Part shown: positions 1 through 5,204 of the stretch, in pieces
Numbering within the stretch: the first letter of the stretch is position 1
Layout: the number at the start of each line of letters is the position of its first letter
Assembly: GCA_017526725.1 (NCBI GenBank)
Contig: JAFXRA010000047.1
Location: 1 to 5,204, forward strand
From: Candidatus Rifleibacteriota bacterium
GTDB lineage: Bacteria > Riflebacteria > Ozemobacteria > Ozemobacterales > Ozemobacteraceae
Direction: 5' to 3'
DNA length: 5,204 nt
Translations under genes and position numbers: made by a program
The notes under the pieces: generated by a model
The model's database searches: none
Told to the model about the DNA's origin: nothing
What the model saw: the letters and a program-made list of their open reading frames with translations, nothing else

Positions 1-2
1 AA

Positions 3-8
3 AAGGAG
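3..8 (+). promoter_or_regulatory. Ribosome binding site of the first lipoprotein gene
   Basis: AAGGAG lies 8 bases before the ATG at 17, an ideal Shine-Dalgarno core and spacing. It supports ATG 17 as the true start, as does the K-rich n-region and hydrophobic stretch that begins directly after it. The window begins two bases before this site, so any promoter or upstream gene is out of view. Confidence 0.85.
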
Positions 9-16
9 TTGGTTTT

Positions 17-85
17 ATGAAAAAGTCAATAAAGAATTTTTATTCTAGTATTTTTTTATTCTTTTGCTTATTAATTTCAGGTTGT
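17..85 (+). other. Lipoprotein signal peptide with lipobox, protein 1
   Basis: Residues 1-23 show lysines at 2, 3 and 6, a hydrophobic core (IFLFFCLLI) and the lipobox I20-S21-G22-C23, which fits the signal peptidase II consensus. The Cys codon is at 83-85. Residue +2 is Pro, not the Asp that retains E. coli lipoproteins in the inner membrane, but sorting rules differ in spirochaetes. The following 30 or so residues are acidic and Ser/Thr/Pro-rich, a typical flexible tether. Confidence 0.88.
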
Positions 86-3000
86 CCTGTTATAGATACC
101 GAGGTCATTGATTTAGAAAAAGATAAGAATACAGGTGATAGCTCAACAACAGAAGAAACTCCAGTAAACCCTGATGATAAAAAAATCCTTTCAAGTATAT
201 TTATAAAGAGCTTGCCGAAGAAAATTGAATTTAATCAAAATTCTACACTTGATCTTACAGGATTGGTCGTTTTTGGAATTTTTGAAGGTAAATCTGATTC
301 TGGAACATGGGATACATGGCAAGAAGAAATAAAAGATTGGACCTCATATCCGGAAAACAATTCTATTCTTACTAGATTGGGGACACAACCTGTTACAATT
401 TATTATAAGGAGAAGAGTGTTCAATTTGACATTAATGTTAAAGAGTATAAACCAACGGTTATATCAGATTCTTACTTTTGGGGAACTTGGGTAAGAATGG
501 ATAAAGGAACCGAATATGAGATTTTAGAATCTAATGTTCTTTATTATGGAAGTAAATATAAAATAACGGCTTCTTCATCAGAATCTTTAACAGTAAGTGG
601 ACTTGGTGAGTTTAGAAAACAGTCAGATAGTGTAATGCTTTGTGGTAATATTCCGTATTTTAGGAAAGGAGGTGCAAACCTTGAGTACTCATTAAGAATT
701 GTTGGTTTTGCACCTTCTTCAAGAGCTACTGCTACTGAAACTTCTGAAATGAAAGATGTAAGGGCAAGATCCAAATCAAATGTATATCCGAGTTATGATG
801 GTGGAGAAAGAGTAAGCGATGAACATGGCCTTATAACTTTTAATGCACCGACTGTAAATGATACACAAACAGTAGAAATCCAAACAGATGATAATGAAAT
901 TGTTGTTGTTCCTGGTCTTAAAATTAATAACAACGGTGATTTTATGGGAACGGTCGCACTTGTAGATAGAGATCAATATAATTTGAAGATTACGGGAACT
1001 ATAAGTGAAAACCAAAAAGATGATGGTTATCTGTATGGAAATAATGCAAAAGAATACGAACTTGTAATTACAATTACTAATATCAGTGATAATGTATGTA
1101 GTTCTTCTGTCTGTACAATAGAAGCTGGAGATCCTTCTTTATCGTTAAAAACTTCTAAGGGATATTCTTCATTCGGAATTTCAAAAATGTTAGCGGGGGC
1201 AACTTGTGAAGAAACTTGTTATATTTCTTATGGAGAAATAAAGGATGCCTATGTTGATACAGGTATAAATATAAAGATTGAAAACTCTGATACTGGGCAG
1301 GTGTGGATGGACTATATTCCTCTAAGATTTTTCAGAGGATTAATACCGATAACTATAGCGGCAAAGAATCCTGAAGATAATAAACAGGCTGCACTTAATG
1401 GTTTTATTATCTATCCAGATGGAAACAACCAGTTCTTTAGCGTTAGAAATAATGCAAGCGAAATACTTTTAGTTCCAACTTTTGGTAGTAACGAAAAATA
1501 TAAAATGGTATTTAGTGGTGCGACTGTAAGTTCAGAACTTTCTAATAGTACCGAAATGTATTATACCGTTGTTCCTGCAAGTTCTGCGAAAAAAGAAGTT
1601 ATTACGCTTTCAGATGATCCTTATGAACTTCTTGGATATATGCGGTTTGGAAACAGTGAAAATATCAAAAATGATAGTGAAGAAACTGCATTTGATGTTC
1701 AGGAACCATTTGAGGCTTATCTGAGCGAAGGTGAAATTGATTATTATACTATTACAGCTGATGGAGATGAGTTCTATGCTCCAGGAGCGAAATCTTTTTG
1801 TAATATAAACTATGAAACTGGTTATGAGGATGTTCCTGCACCTGCATCTTATTATTGTCCAGAAGGTACCCGGTTGTCATTAGATAATCTTCCGATCCTA
1901 CAAAAACAAGGTATGACATTTTTAGGATGGAAAAATGGATATTATACTGTTTCAGAAGGTTTTACTGTTGCGTCAGATATGACACTGACCGCAGAATGGG
2001 AATTGACTTCTTATAGTATTACGTATGAAACTAATGGTGGAACTAATGCATCGCTCGCACAAGAAGATTATACTATTAGTGATACTATAGTGTTAAAAGA
2101 GCCTTCAAGAGCAGGTTATGAGTTTGGAGGATGGTATCTTGATAGTACATTAGGGGGAGAGAGGCAGACTTCAATACAAAAGGGTTCTACAGGAAATATA
2201 ACGTTCTATGCAAAATGGAAACCAATTGTTTATACAATAGAATATGTTTTGAATTGTGAAGATGATGTTGAAAATCCTGCCGATAATCCTTCCTCGTATA
2301 CAGCTGATGATGCTATTGAGTTGAATACTCCTTCCCGTGATGGCTATGATTTTGATGGATGGTATAAATATGAGTATAATATTGGAAGTGGTATTTATGA
2401 TTACATCAAAATAACGTCTATTGAACAAGGCAGTCTTGGAGATATTACTCTATATGCAGAATGGAATGCAAAATCTTATGCAATAGAGTATGTAATAGAT
2501 GGAAATAATTATGAAACTTCATATTATACAAAGGGAACAGATGTTTATACGCTTTCCGTGCCATCTCGTACTGGTTATGAGTTTAAAGGCTGGTATACAA
2601 ACCCTGATTTTGAGGGAGAAACATTAACGGAAATTGGAACCAGTACACCAAAGGATATTATATTGTATGGAAGTTGGAATCTTTCAGAATATACAATTAC
2701 TTATAACTTAAATTGTGCAGAAGAAGATATTACTGGCTTAGAAACAAATCCTGTAAGCTATACAATAGAAAGTGATAATTTGATTCTTTCAATACCAACC
2801 CGTAACGGTTACGAGTTTGGTGGTTGGTATACTACGAAAATCTTTGAAGAAGGTAGTAGAATAAACACAATCTACCATGGTAGTAGTGGCGAAATAACGT
2901 TGTATGCAAAATGGTTCAGATGGTTCACAATTAATTATTCAAGTACTTATGGAGAACTTCCTCAGTCGGTAACTGTACAGGAAGGAACAAATCTTTCTTC

Positions 3001-4198
3001 AGAAAATCTTTATGAACTAACTGAATCTGGTTGGAAGTTTAACGGTTGGTTCTTAGATAGTGATTATACTCAACGGGCAACTACAGAATATGTAATAAAT
3101 GGTTCAATTACTTTATATGCAAAATGGAGTCTTCCTTGTAGTTGGGAGGCTTATAACCCTGGTTCATATCGTTTCGTAAAGAGTGGAAGCAGTTGGACAT
3201 CAAATAATAATGGTGTTCATGGAAGTACTGCAACTACAACATGGGATCTATATGTGGGTGCTTCTATTCGCTATACAATAGGTTATTCTGTTTCAAGTGA
3301 ATCAGGTTGCGATAAATTGAACATATATCTTGATGGTGAAAGAATTGTAAGTGATGCTTCCGGTAGTTGCAATTCTAATTATACAACTATTCTTTTGGAA
3401 GGTACTCATACAATAAGAGCAACTTATTCAAAAGATGGCAGTGTTAATAGTGGAAGTGATCAGGCAACTATTGTGTTAGAAGATGTAGATTATGAAACTC
3501 AAGGTTATGAAGTTTTCAATATTGATTATTCAACAGAGCATGGAATACAACCGCAGTCAGTATCGTTAGTACGAGGTTCAAGCCTTACTTCATCATATCT
3601 TCCAGAATTAAGTGAAAATGGTTATTTGTTCAAGGGATGGATTTGCAATGAAGAAACTGTTTCGGAAGGTTTTGTGGTTACAGGTAATATGGTTCTTACT
3701 GCTGATTGGGAAATTATTTCATATAGAATTACTTATGATACAAACGGGGGAAAGAAAAATGCTCAGAACCCTTCAAGTTATACTGTTGAAGACGAAATTG
3801 AATTAAATAATCCTACTTATGCTGGAAAAACCTTTGCAGGGTGGTTCCTTGATGCAAGTTATACTCAAAGAATAACAAGGATTTCACGAGGTACTATTGG
3901 TGATTTTATTGTTTATGCAAGATGGGGTGAAGCCGGTGGTATTACTGTTTCTTTGAAAGAATATAATGATATTACTGTAACACACACAAGAAATGGTAAT
4001 TATATAACATTCACAGGACCAGAAAACTTTACTAATTATGAATGGCAGATAGATAATTCTAAAGTACAATCTGCAAATAACCATATAACAATAAATGTTT
4101 CCGATTGGAATTCTGGTAAACATACAATAATGTTGTTTGTTTCTGATGGAAACTCTAATGCAAAGAGATCTGCAACTATGTACGTTGATATAGAATAA
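17..4198 (+). CDS. Large multidomain lipoprotein with InlB B-type (Listeria-Bacteroides) repeats
   Basis: This complete 1393-residue protein is probably exported and lipid-anchored. Seen: a KK n-region, a hydrophobic core and a lipobox I-S-G-C with Cys23; an acidic Ser/Thr spacer (24-55); a Big_3-like Ig domain (about 57-143, with LDLTGLVV and a closing VTIYY...FDINV strand pattern); an unnamed 145-590 region; InlB-type repeats at 595-661, 666-734, 739-816, 821-887, 892-966, 970-1037, 1166-1231 and 1236-1303, each with a GW core and mostly ending LYAKW-like; a beta-sandwich-like insert (about 1041-1157); and a C-terminal PKD/Ig-like domain (about 1309-1393, with YEWQID and a G-KHTI strand). 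Known: InlB B-repeats form small ubiquitin-like beta folds and are common in surface proteins of host-associated bacteria. Inferred: an adhesin or ligand-binding stalk. There is no catalytic motif, LPXTG signal or transmembrane anchor. The reading frame is intact. It is probably co-transcribed with the lipoprotein gene 21 bases downstream. The exact function is unknown. Confidence 0.95.
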   Translation: MKKSIKNFYSSIFLFFCLLISGCPVIDTEVIDLEKDKNTGDSSTTEETPVNPDDKKILSSIFIKSLPKKIEFNQNSTLDLTGLVVFGIFEGKSDSGTWDTWQEEIKDWTSYPENNSILTRLGTQPVTIYYKEKSVQFDINVKEYKPTVISDSYFWGTWVRMDKGTEYEILESNVLYYGSKYKITASSSESLTVSGLGEFRKQSDSVMLCGNIPYFRKGGANLEYSLRIVGFAPSSRATATETSEMKDVRARSKSNVYPSYDGGERVSDEHGLITFNAPTVNDTQTVEIQTDDNEIVVVPGLKINNNGDFMGTVALVDRDQYNLKITGTISENQKDDGYLYGNNAKEYELVITITNISDNVCSSSVCTIEAGDPSLSLKTSKGYSSFGISKMLAGATCEETCYISYGEIKDAYVDTGINIKIENSDTGQVWMDYIPLRFFRGLIPITIAAKNPEDNKQAALNGFIIYPDGNNQFFSVRNNASEILLVPTFGSNEKYKMVFSGATVSSELSNSTEMYYTVVPASSAKKEVITLSDDPYELLGYMRFGNSENIKNDSEETAFDVQEPFEAYLSEGEIDYYTITADGDEFYAPGAKSFCNINYETGYEDVPAPASYYCPEGTRLSLDNLPILQKQGMTFLGWKNGYYTVSEGFTVASDMTLTAEWELTSYSITYETNGGTNASLAQEDYTISDTIVLKEPSRAGYEFGGWYLDSTLGGERQTSIQKGSTGNITFYAKWKPIVYTIEYVLNCEDDVENPADNPSSYTADDAIELNTPSRDGYDFDGWYKYEYNIGSGIYDYIKITSIEQGSLGDITLYAEWNAKSYAIEYVIDGNNYETSYYTKGTDVYTLSVPSRTGYEFKGWYTNPDFEGETLTEIGTSTPKDIILYGSWNLSEYTITYNLNCAEEDITGLETNPVSYTIESDNLILSIPTRNGYEFGGWYTTKIFEEGSRINTIYHGSSGEITLYAKWFRWFTINYSSTYGELPQSVTVQEGTNLSSENLYELTESGWKFNGWFLDSDYTQRATTEYVINGSITLYAKWSLPCSWEAYNPGSYRFVKSGSSWTSNNNGVHGSTATTTWDLYVGASIRYTIGYSVSSESGCDKLNIYLDGERIVSDASGSCNSNYTTILLEGTHTIRATYSKDGSVNSGSDQATIVLEDVDYETQGYEVFNIDYSTEHGIQPQSVSLVRGSSLTSSYLPELSENGYLFKGWICNEETVSEGFVVTGNMVLTADWEIISYRITYDTNGGKKNAQNPSSYTVEDEIELNNPTYAGKTFAGWFLDASYTQRITRISRGTIGDFIVYARWGEAGGITVSLKEYNDITVTHTRNGNYITFTGPENFTNYEWQIDNSKVQSANNHITINVSDWNSGKHTIMLFVSDGNSNAKRSATMYVDIE
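185..445 (+). other. Big_3-like bacterial Ig domain (protein 1, residues about 57-143)
   Basis: The segment opens with I-x-S-I-F-I then P-K-K-I-E-F, followed by LDLTGLVV and closes with VTIYYKEKSVQFDINV. That order of short strand motifs (x-P-x-K-x-x-Y/F, LDLTGL, G-x-x-x-VTVxY, F-x-IxV) matches the Big_3 Ig-like family as I know it. The middle loop carries several Trp residues (W98, W101, W108), which is more than usual. Its likely role is as a structural spacer or binding module next to the lipid anchor. The call rests on pattern recognition, not a profile search. Confidence 0.65.
449..1786 (+). other. Unnamed N-terminal module of protein 1 (residues about 145-590)
   Basis: I cannot assign this region of about 445 residues to a named family. 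It looks beta-rich, with alternating hydrophobic and polar residues. Recognisable pieces are FWGTWVRMDKG at about 154-164, a stretch beginning SDEHGLITF at about 267 that resembles a carboxypeptidase-regulatory or CNA-B-like beta fold, a dense hydrophobic run IPLRFFRGLIPITIAA (434-449), and a terminal EAYLSEGEIDYYTI (566-579) that resembles the pre-peptidase C-terminal (PPC) domain core. Four cysteines form a CX4C pair (361, 366) and a CX3C pair (397, 401). No catalytic triad or nucleotide-binding motif is apparent. It may be the functional head of the protein, with the repeats as stalk, but that is inference. Confidence 0.5.
1799..3127 (+). repeat. Block of six InlB B-type repeats (protein 1, residues 595-1037)
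   Basis: Six diverged tandem copies of roughly 67-78 residues can be aligned on a GW core (W at 638, 706, 782, 859, 937, 1011) and a closing Trp (661, 734, 816, 887, 966, 1037). Most begin with an ITY/IEY strand and end LYAKW, LYAEW or FYAKW. Codon-level boundaries are 1799-1999, 2012-2218, 2231-2464, 2477-2677, 2690-2914 and 2924-3127. Repeats 1 and 6 are a shorter subtype lacking the I-x-x-G-S/T-x-G-x-I-T segment; repeats 2 to 5 have it or a close variant. Repeats 3 and 5 carry a longer first loop with LNC in place of the usual NGG. This matches the List_Bact_rpt / Flg_new families. Confidence 0.88.
3137..3487 (+). other. Interposed beta-sandwich-like domain (protein 1, residues about 1041-1157)
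   Basis: This segment breaks the InlB array and has no GW or LYAKW motif. It has an opening aromatic strand (GSYRFVKSG), SxWTSNNNGVHGS, a YSVSSESGCDKL strand, LNIYLDGERI, a G-THTIRATYSKDGS strand and a closing SGSDQATIVLED. From memory, the pattern of SSE-x-x-D-x-L-x-I-x-LDG, then G-x-HT-I-x-x-x-Y-x-KDGS-x-x-x-G-x-D, recurs in secreted proteins of Bacteroidota and spirochaetes and resembles MAM or concanavalin-like sandwich folds. C1098 and C1118 may form a disulfide. A carbohydrate-binding role is possible but unproven. Confidence 0.55.
3512..3925 (+). repeat. Second block of two InlB B-type repeats (protein 1, residues 1166-1303)
   Basis: Two further copies, 3512-3709 and 3722-3925, have GW cores at W1208 and W1276 and close with LTADW and VYARW. 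The first is the short subtype and closely resembles repeats 1 and 6; the second is the full-length subtype. Order and sequence mirror repeats 1-2 at the start of the first block. Confidence 0.85.
3941..4195 (+). other. C-terminal PKD/Ig-like domain (protein 1, residues about 1309-1393)
   Basis: After the last repeat the protein ends in about 85 residues with a strand pattern ITVTHTRNGNYITFTGP, then NYEWQIDNSKV, ITINVSDWNSGKHTIMLFVSDG and a final TMYVDIE. The Y-x-W-x-I-D strand followed by an S/D-W-x-x-G-x-H/Y-T-I-x-L-x-V strand is typical of PKD or Ig-like modules at the ends of bacterial secreted proteins. There is no C-terminal sorting signal or membrane segment, so the N-terminal lipid should be the only anchor. 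Confidence 0.5.
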
Positions 4199-4203
4199 AG
4201 TTG

Positions 4204-4209
4204 AAGGAG
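4204..4209 (+). promoter_or_regulatory. Ribosome binding site of the second lipoprotein gene
   Basis: AAGGAG sits 10 bases before the ATG at 4220, slightly far but acceptable. It decides the start: the nearer ATGs at 4210 and 4213 are in a frame that stops after a few codons (TAG at 4225), whereas ATG 4220 opens the long frame with a signal peptide. The site lies in the 21-base gap after the first gene's TAA. That gap is too short for a promoter plus terminator, so the two genes are probably translated from one mRNA. Confidence 0.8.
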
Positions 4210-4219
4210 ATGATGAAAA

Positions 4220-4294
4220 ATGAGTAGAATTAAGAATAATATAATATTTACATCTTTTATAAGCTTTTTGGTTATTTTTTTATTTTTCAGCTGT
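4220..4294 (+). other. Lipoprotein signal peptide with relaxed lipobox, protein 2
   Basis: Residues 1-25 have basic residues R3 and K5, a long hydrophobic core (FISFLVIFLFF) and F22-F23-S24-C25. The Cys codon is at 4292-4294. Phe at -3 and -2 departs from the enterobacterial consensus (L/V/I then A/S/T), but Ser at -1 fits, and spirochaetal lipoboxes are known to be looser. Processing by signal peptidase II is likely but less certain than for protein 1. Confidence 0.75.
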
Positions 4295-5204
4295 AGAGTA
4301 GGTCAAGAGAAACCAATTGTGGAGAATAAAGCATTTCTTTCAATAATAGTTGACAGAGTGGATTACAATAATGATTTTGCAAGGACTGTTTTACCTTCTT
4401 CCGATGTTTCTGATTTTACGGATTTTGAACTTTCAATGACACGTTCAGATGGTCTAACAAACTCTTATAGCTTTGCCGATTATGAGGTTCTTGTTTCAAG
4501 TACAATTGGTATAGAGACAGGGGAATGGTCATTTACATTATCAAGTGGAGAGTTCTCATCTTCTATTTCTCAAACTATAGAAAGTGGTGAGAATAACCTT
4601 AGTTTTAGGCTTGATTATGTAGGTTCGCAAAACACAGGAAACATTTCTGTTTCTTTATCTTTTCCAAATGATGAAAGGGTTAAGCTTGTAAATGGGGGGC
4701 TTTTAAATATTACATCAGAAAGAGAGATACAAGGATATGAAATGGAAGCTATGGAACTTATTGAAAATGAAAGTTCTATGTCTGTTTTATATTCAAAACA
4801 AAATGTGCCTGCTGGATATTATTTTATAAAATGGAATATCTATGGGGATTTAGATGCGAAAGTTCTACTTGAAAGTAAAAAAGAGCTAGTCTTAATAGAT
4901 GGCGGAATCACAAGTTCCGATGCAATTGAAATGGAAGATTTTCTGAATCTTTATGATATAACTTATAATCTTGAAGATGGTTCTTTTGAAGAGAGTTTTG
5001 TTCCGCCTTGTTCATTTTCTAAAATATCAGATTTTGATCTTCCTAAAGCAAGTAATCTTATTAAGGATGGTCAGTTTTTTGAAGGATGGTATACATCTCC
5101 TGATTATGAAGGTAATCGCATTGATTTTATAAAAGCCGGTACAAGTGGTAACCTTAATCTTTATGCAAAATGGAAAGATATCGATGTCCGAACTGTGGAA
5201 TCTA
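4220..5204 (+). CDS. Second InlB-repeat lipoprotein, truncated by the window's right edge
   Basis: 328 codons are open to the window edge with no stop, so the C-terminus is missing. Seen: a lipoprotein signal (residues 1-25, ending F-F-S-C with Cys25); a region at about 36-240 that looks beta-rich and that I cannot name, containing ARTVLP (54-59), GEWSFTL (101-107), VPAGYYFIKW (196-205) and an ELVLIDGG strand (222-229); then one InlB B-type repeat (244-318) with FFEGWYTSPDYEG and LYAKW. From memory, an RTVLP-type motif after the lipobox followed by a GxWxFTL strand is common in Treponema lipoproteins; this is unverified. No catalytic motif is visible in the part shown. Its place 21 bases after the first gene, and the shared signal type and repeat family, suggest an operon of related surface lipoproteins. 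More repeats or a different C-terminal domain may follow outside the window. Confidence 0.92.
   Translation, partial: MSRIKNNIIFTSFISFLVIFLFFSCRVGQEKPIVENKAFLSIIVDRVDYNNDFARTVLPSSDVSDFTDFELSMTRSDGLTNSYSFADYEVLVSSTIGIETGEWSFTLSSGEFSSSISQTIESGENNLSFRLDYVGSQNTGNISVSLSFPNDERVKLVNGGLLNITSEREIQGYEMEAMELIENESSMSVLYSKQNVPAGYYFIKWNIYGDLDAKVLLESKKELVLIDGGITSSDAIEMEDFLNLYDITYNLEDGSFEESFVPPCSFSKISDFDLPKASNLIKDGQFFEGWYTSPDYEGNRIDFIKAGTSGNLNLYAKWKDIDVRTVES
4949..5173 (+). repeat. InlB B-type repeat of protein 2 (residues 244-318)
   Basis: A single copy begins with the YDITYNLEDG strand, has FFEGWYTSPDYEG with the GW core at W290, then I-x-x-G-T-S-G-N-L-N-LYAKW ending at W318. It is the full-length subtype, closest in layout to repeats 2 to 5 of the first protein. 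The last 12 bases match three repeat ends in the first gene exactly. Confidence 0.85.

Noticed and set aside
544..774. 76-codon open frame on the minus strand
   Set aside because: It lies wholly inside the first gene, has no visible ribosome binding site of note, and its product has no recognisable domain; it is a shadow of the AT-rich coding strand.
776..1015. 79-codon open frame on the minus strand
   Set aside because: It is antisense to the first gene and rich in Ile, Tyr and Asn from reversed AT-rich codons, with no domain signature.
2171..2428. 85-codon open frame on the minus strand, superficially hydrophobic
   Set aside because: It is antisense to InlB-type repeats 2 and 3. The Ile-rich character comes from reverse-reading Tyr, Asp and Asn codons, and the real repeat motifs are on the + strand.
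3612..3806. 64-codon frame on the + strand, out of phase with the first gene
   Set aside because: It overlaps repeats 7 and 8, which are intact in the main frame. No frameshift is needed there.
1799..3925. Interpretation of the repeats as leucine-rich (BspA-type) or as a DNA-level tandem repeat such as a CRISPR array
   Set aside because: The units have GW and LYAKW signatures instead of LRR spacing, and their DNA is too diverged and in-frame throughout to be a CRISPR or satellite array.
3884..4123. 79-codon open frame on the minus strand
   Set aside because: It is antisense to the C-terminal domain of the first gene, with biased composition and no independent support.
4199..4219. Possible terminator or promoter between the two genes
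   Set aside because: The gap is 21 bases, contains the ribosome binding site, and shows no inverted repeat or T-run.
4210..4227. Alternative ATG starts at 4210 and 4213 with a five-codon or shorter reading frame
   Set aside because: The frame stops at the TAG at 4225. It could be imagined as a leader peptide, but it overlaps the real start and nothing supports it.

Overview
The window holds two genes in tandem on the + strand, separated by only 21 bases. The first is complete (17-4198, 1393 codons). The second starts at 4220 and runs off the right edge after 328 codons. Both encode secreted lipoproteins with a lipobox-type signal peptide, and both carry InlB B-type / Listeria-Bacteroides repeats (the Flg_new / List_Bact_rpt families). 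No RNA gene, insertion sequence, CRISPR array, attachment site or terminator is visible. No stretch longer than 21 bases lies outside the two genes, apart from the 16 bases at the left edge that hold the first ribosome binding site.

The DNA is visibly AT-rich. Both genes have strong AAGGAG-type ribosome binding sites and lipid-anchored rather than LPXTG-anchored products. This combination, with a Big_3-like Ig domain followed by GW...LYAKW repeats and an RTVLP motif in the second protein, suggests a host-associated spirochaete, most likely a Treponema of gut, rumen or mouth. That assignment is an inference from family resemblance. Bacteroidota or another diderm anaerobe cannot be excluded.

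Layout of protein 1 by residue: lipoprotein signal 1-23; acidic Ser/Thr spacer about 24-55; Big_3-like bacterial Ig domain about 57-143; a region of about 445 residues (145-590) that I cannot name, with two close cysteine pairs and a weak PPC-like end; six InlB-type repeats (595-1037); one interposed beta-sandwich-like domain (about 1041-1157); two more InlB-type repeats (1166-1303); and a C-terminal PKD/Ig-like domain (about 1309-1393). Protein 2 by residue: lipoprotein signal 1-25; a beta-rich region of about 215 residues that I do not recognise; one InlB-type repeat (244-318); then the window edge.

The two genes probably form one transcription unit. They look like stalk-like, surface or periplasm-facing lipoproteins for adhesion or ligand binding. 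No catalytic motif was seen in either. The most interesting points are the non-uniform repeat array (two repeat subtypes, an apparently duplicated A-B pair, a foreign domain wedged between type A repeats) and the large unnamed N-terminal module of protein 1.
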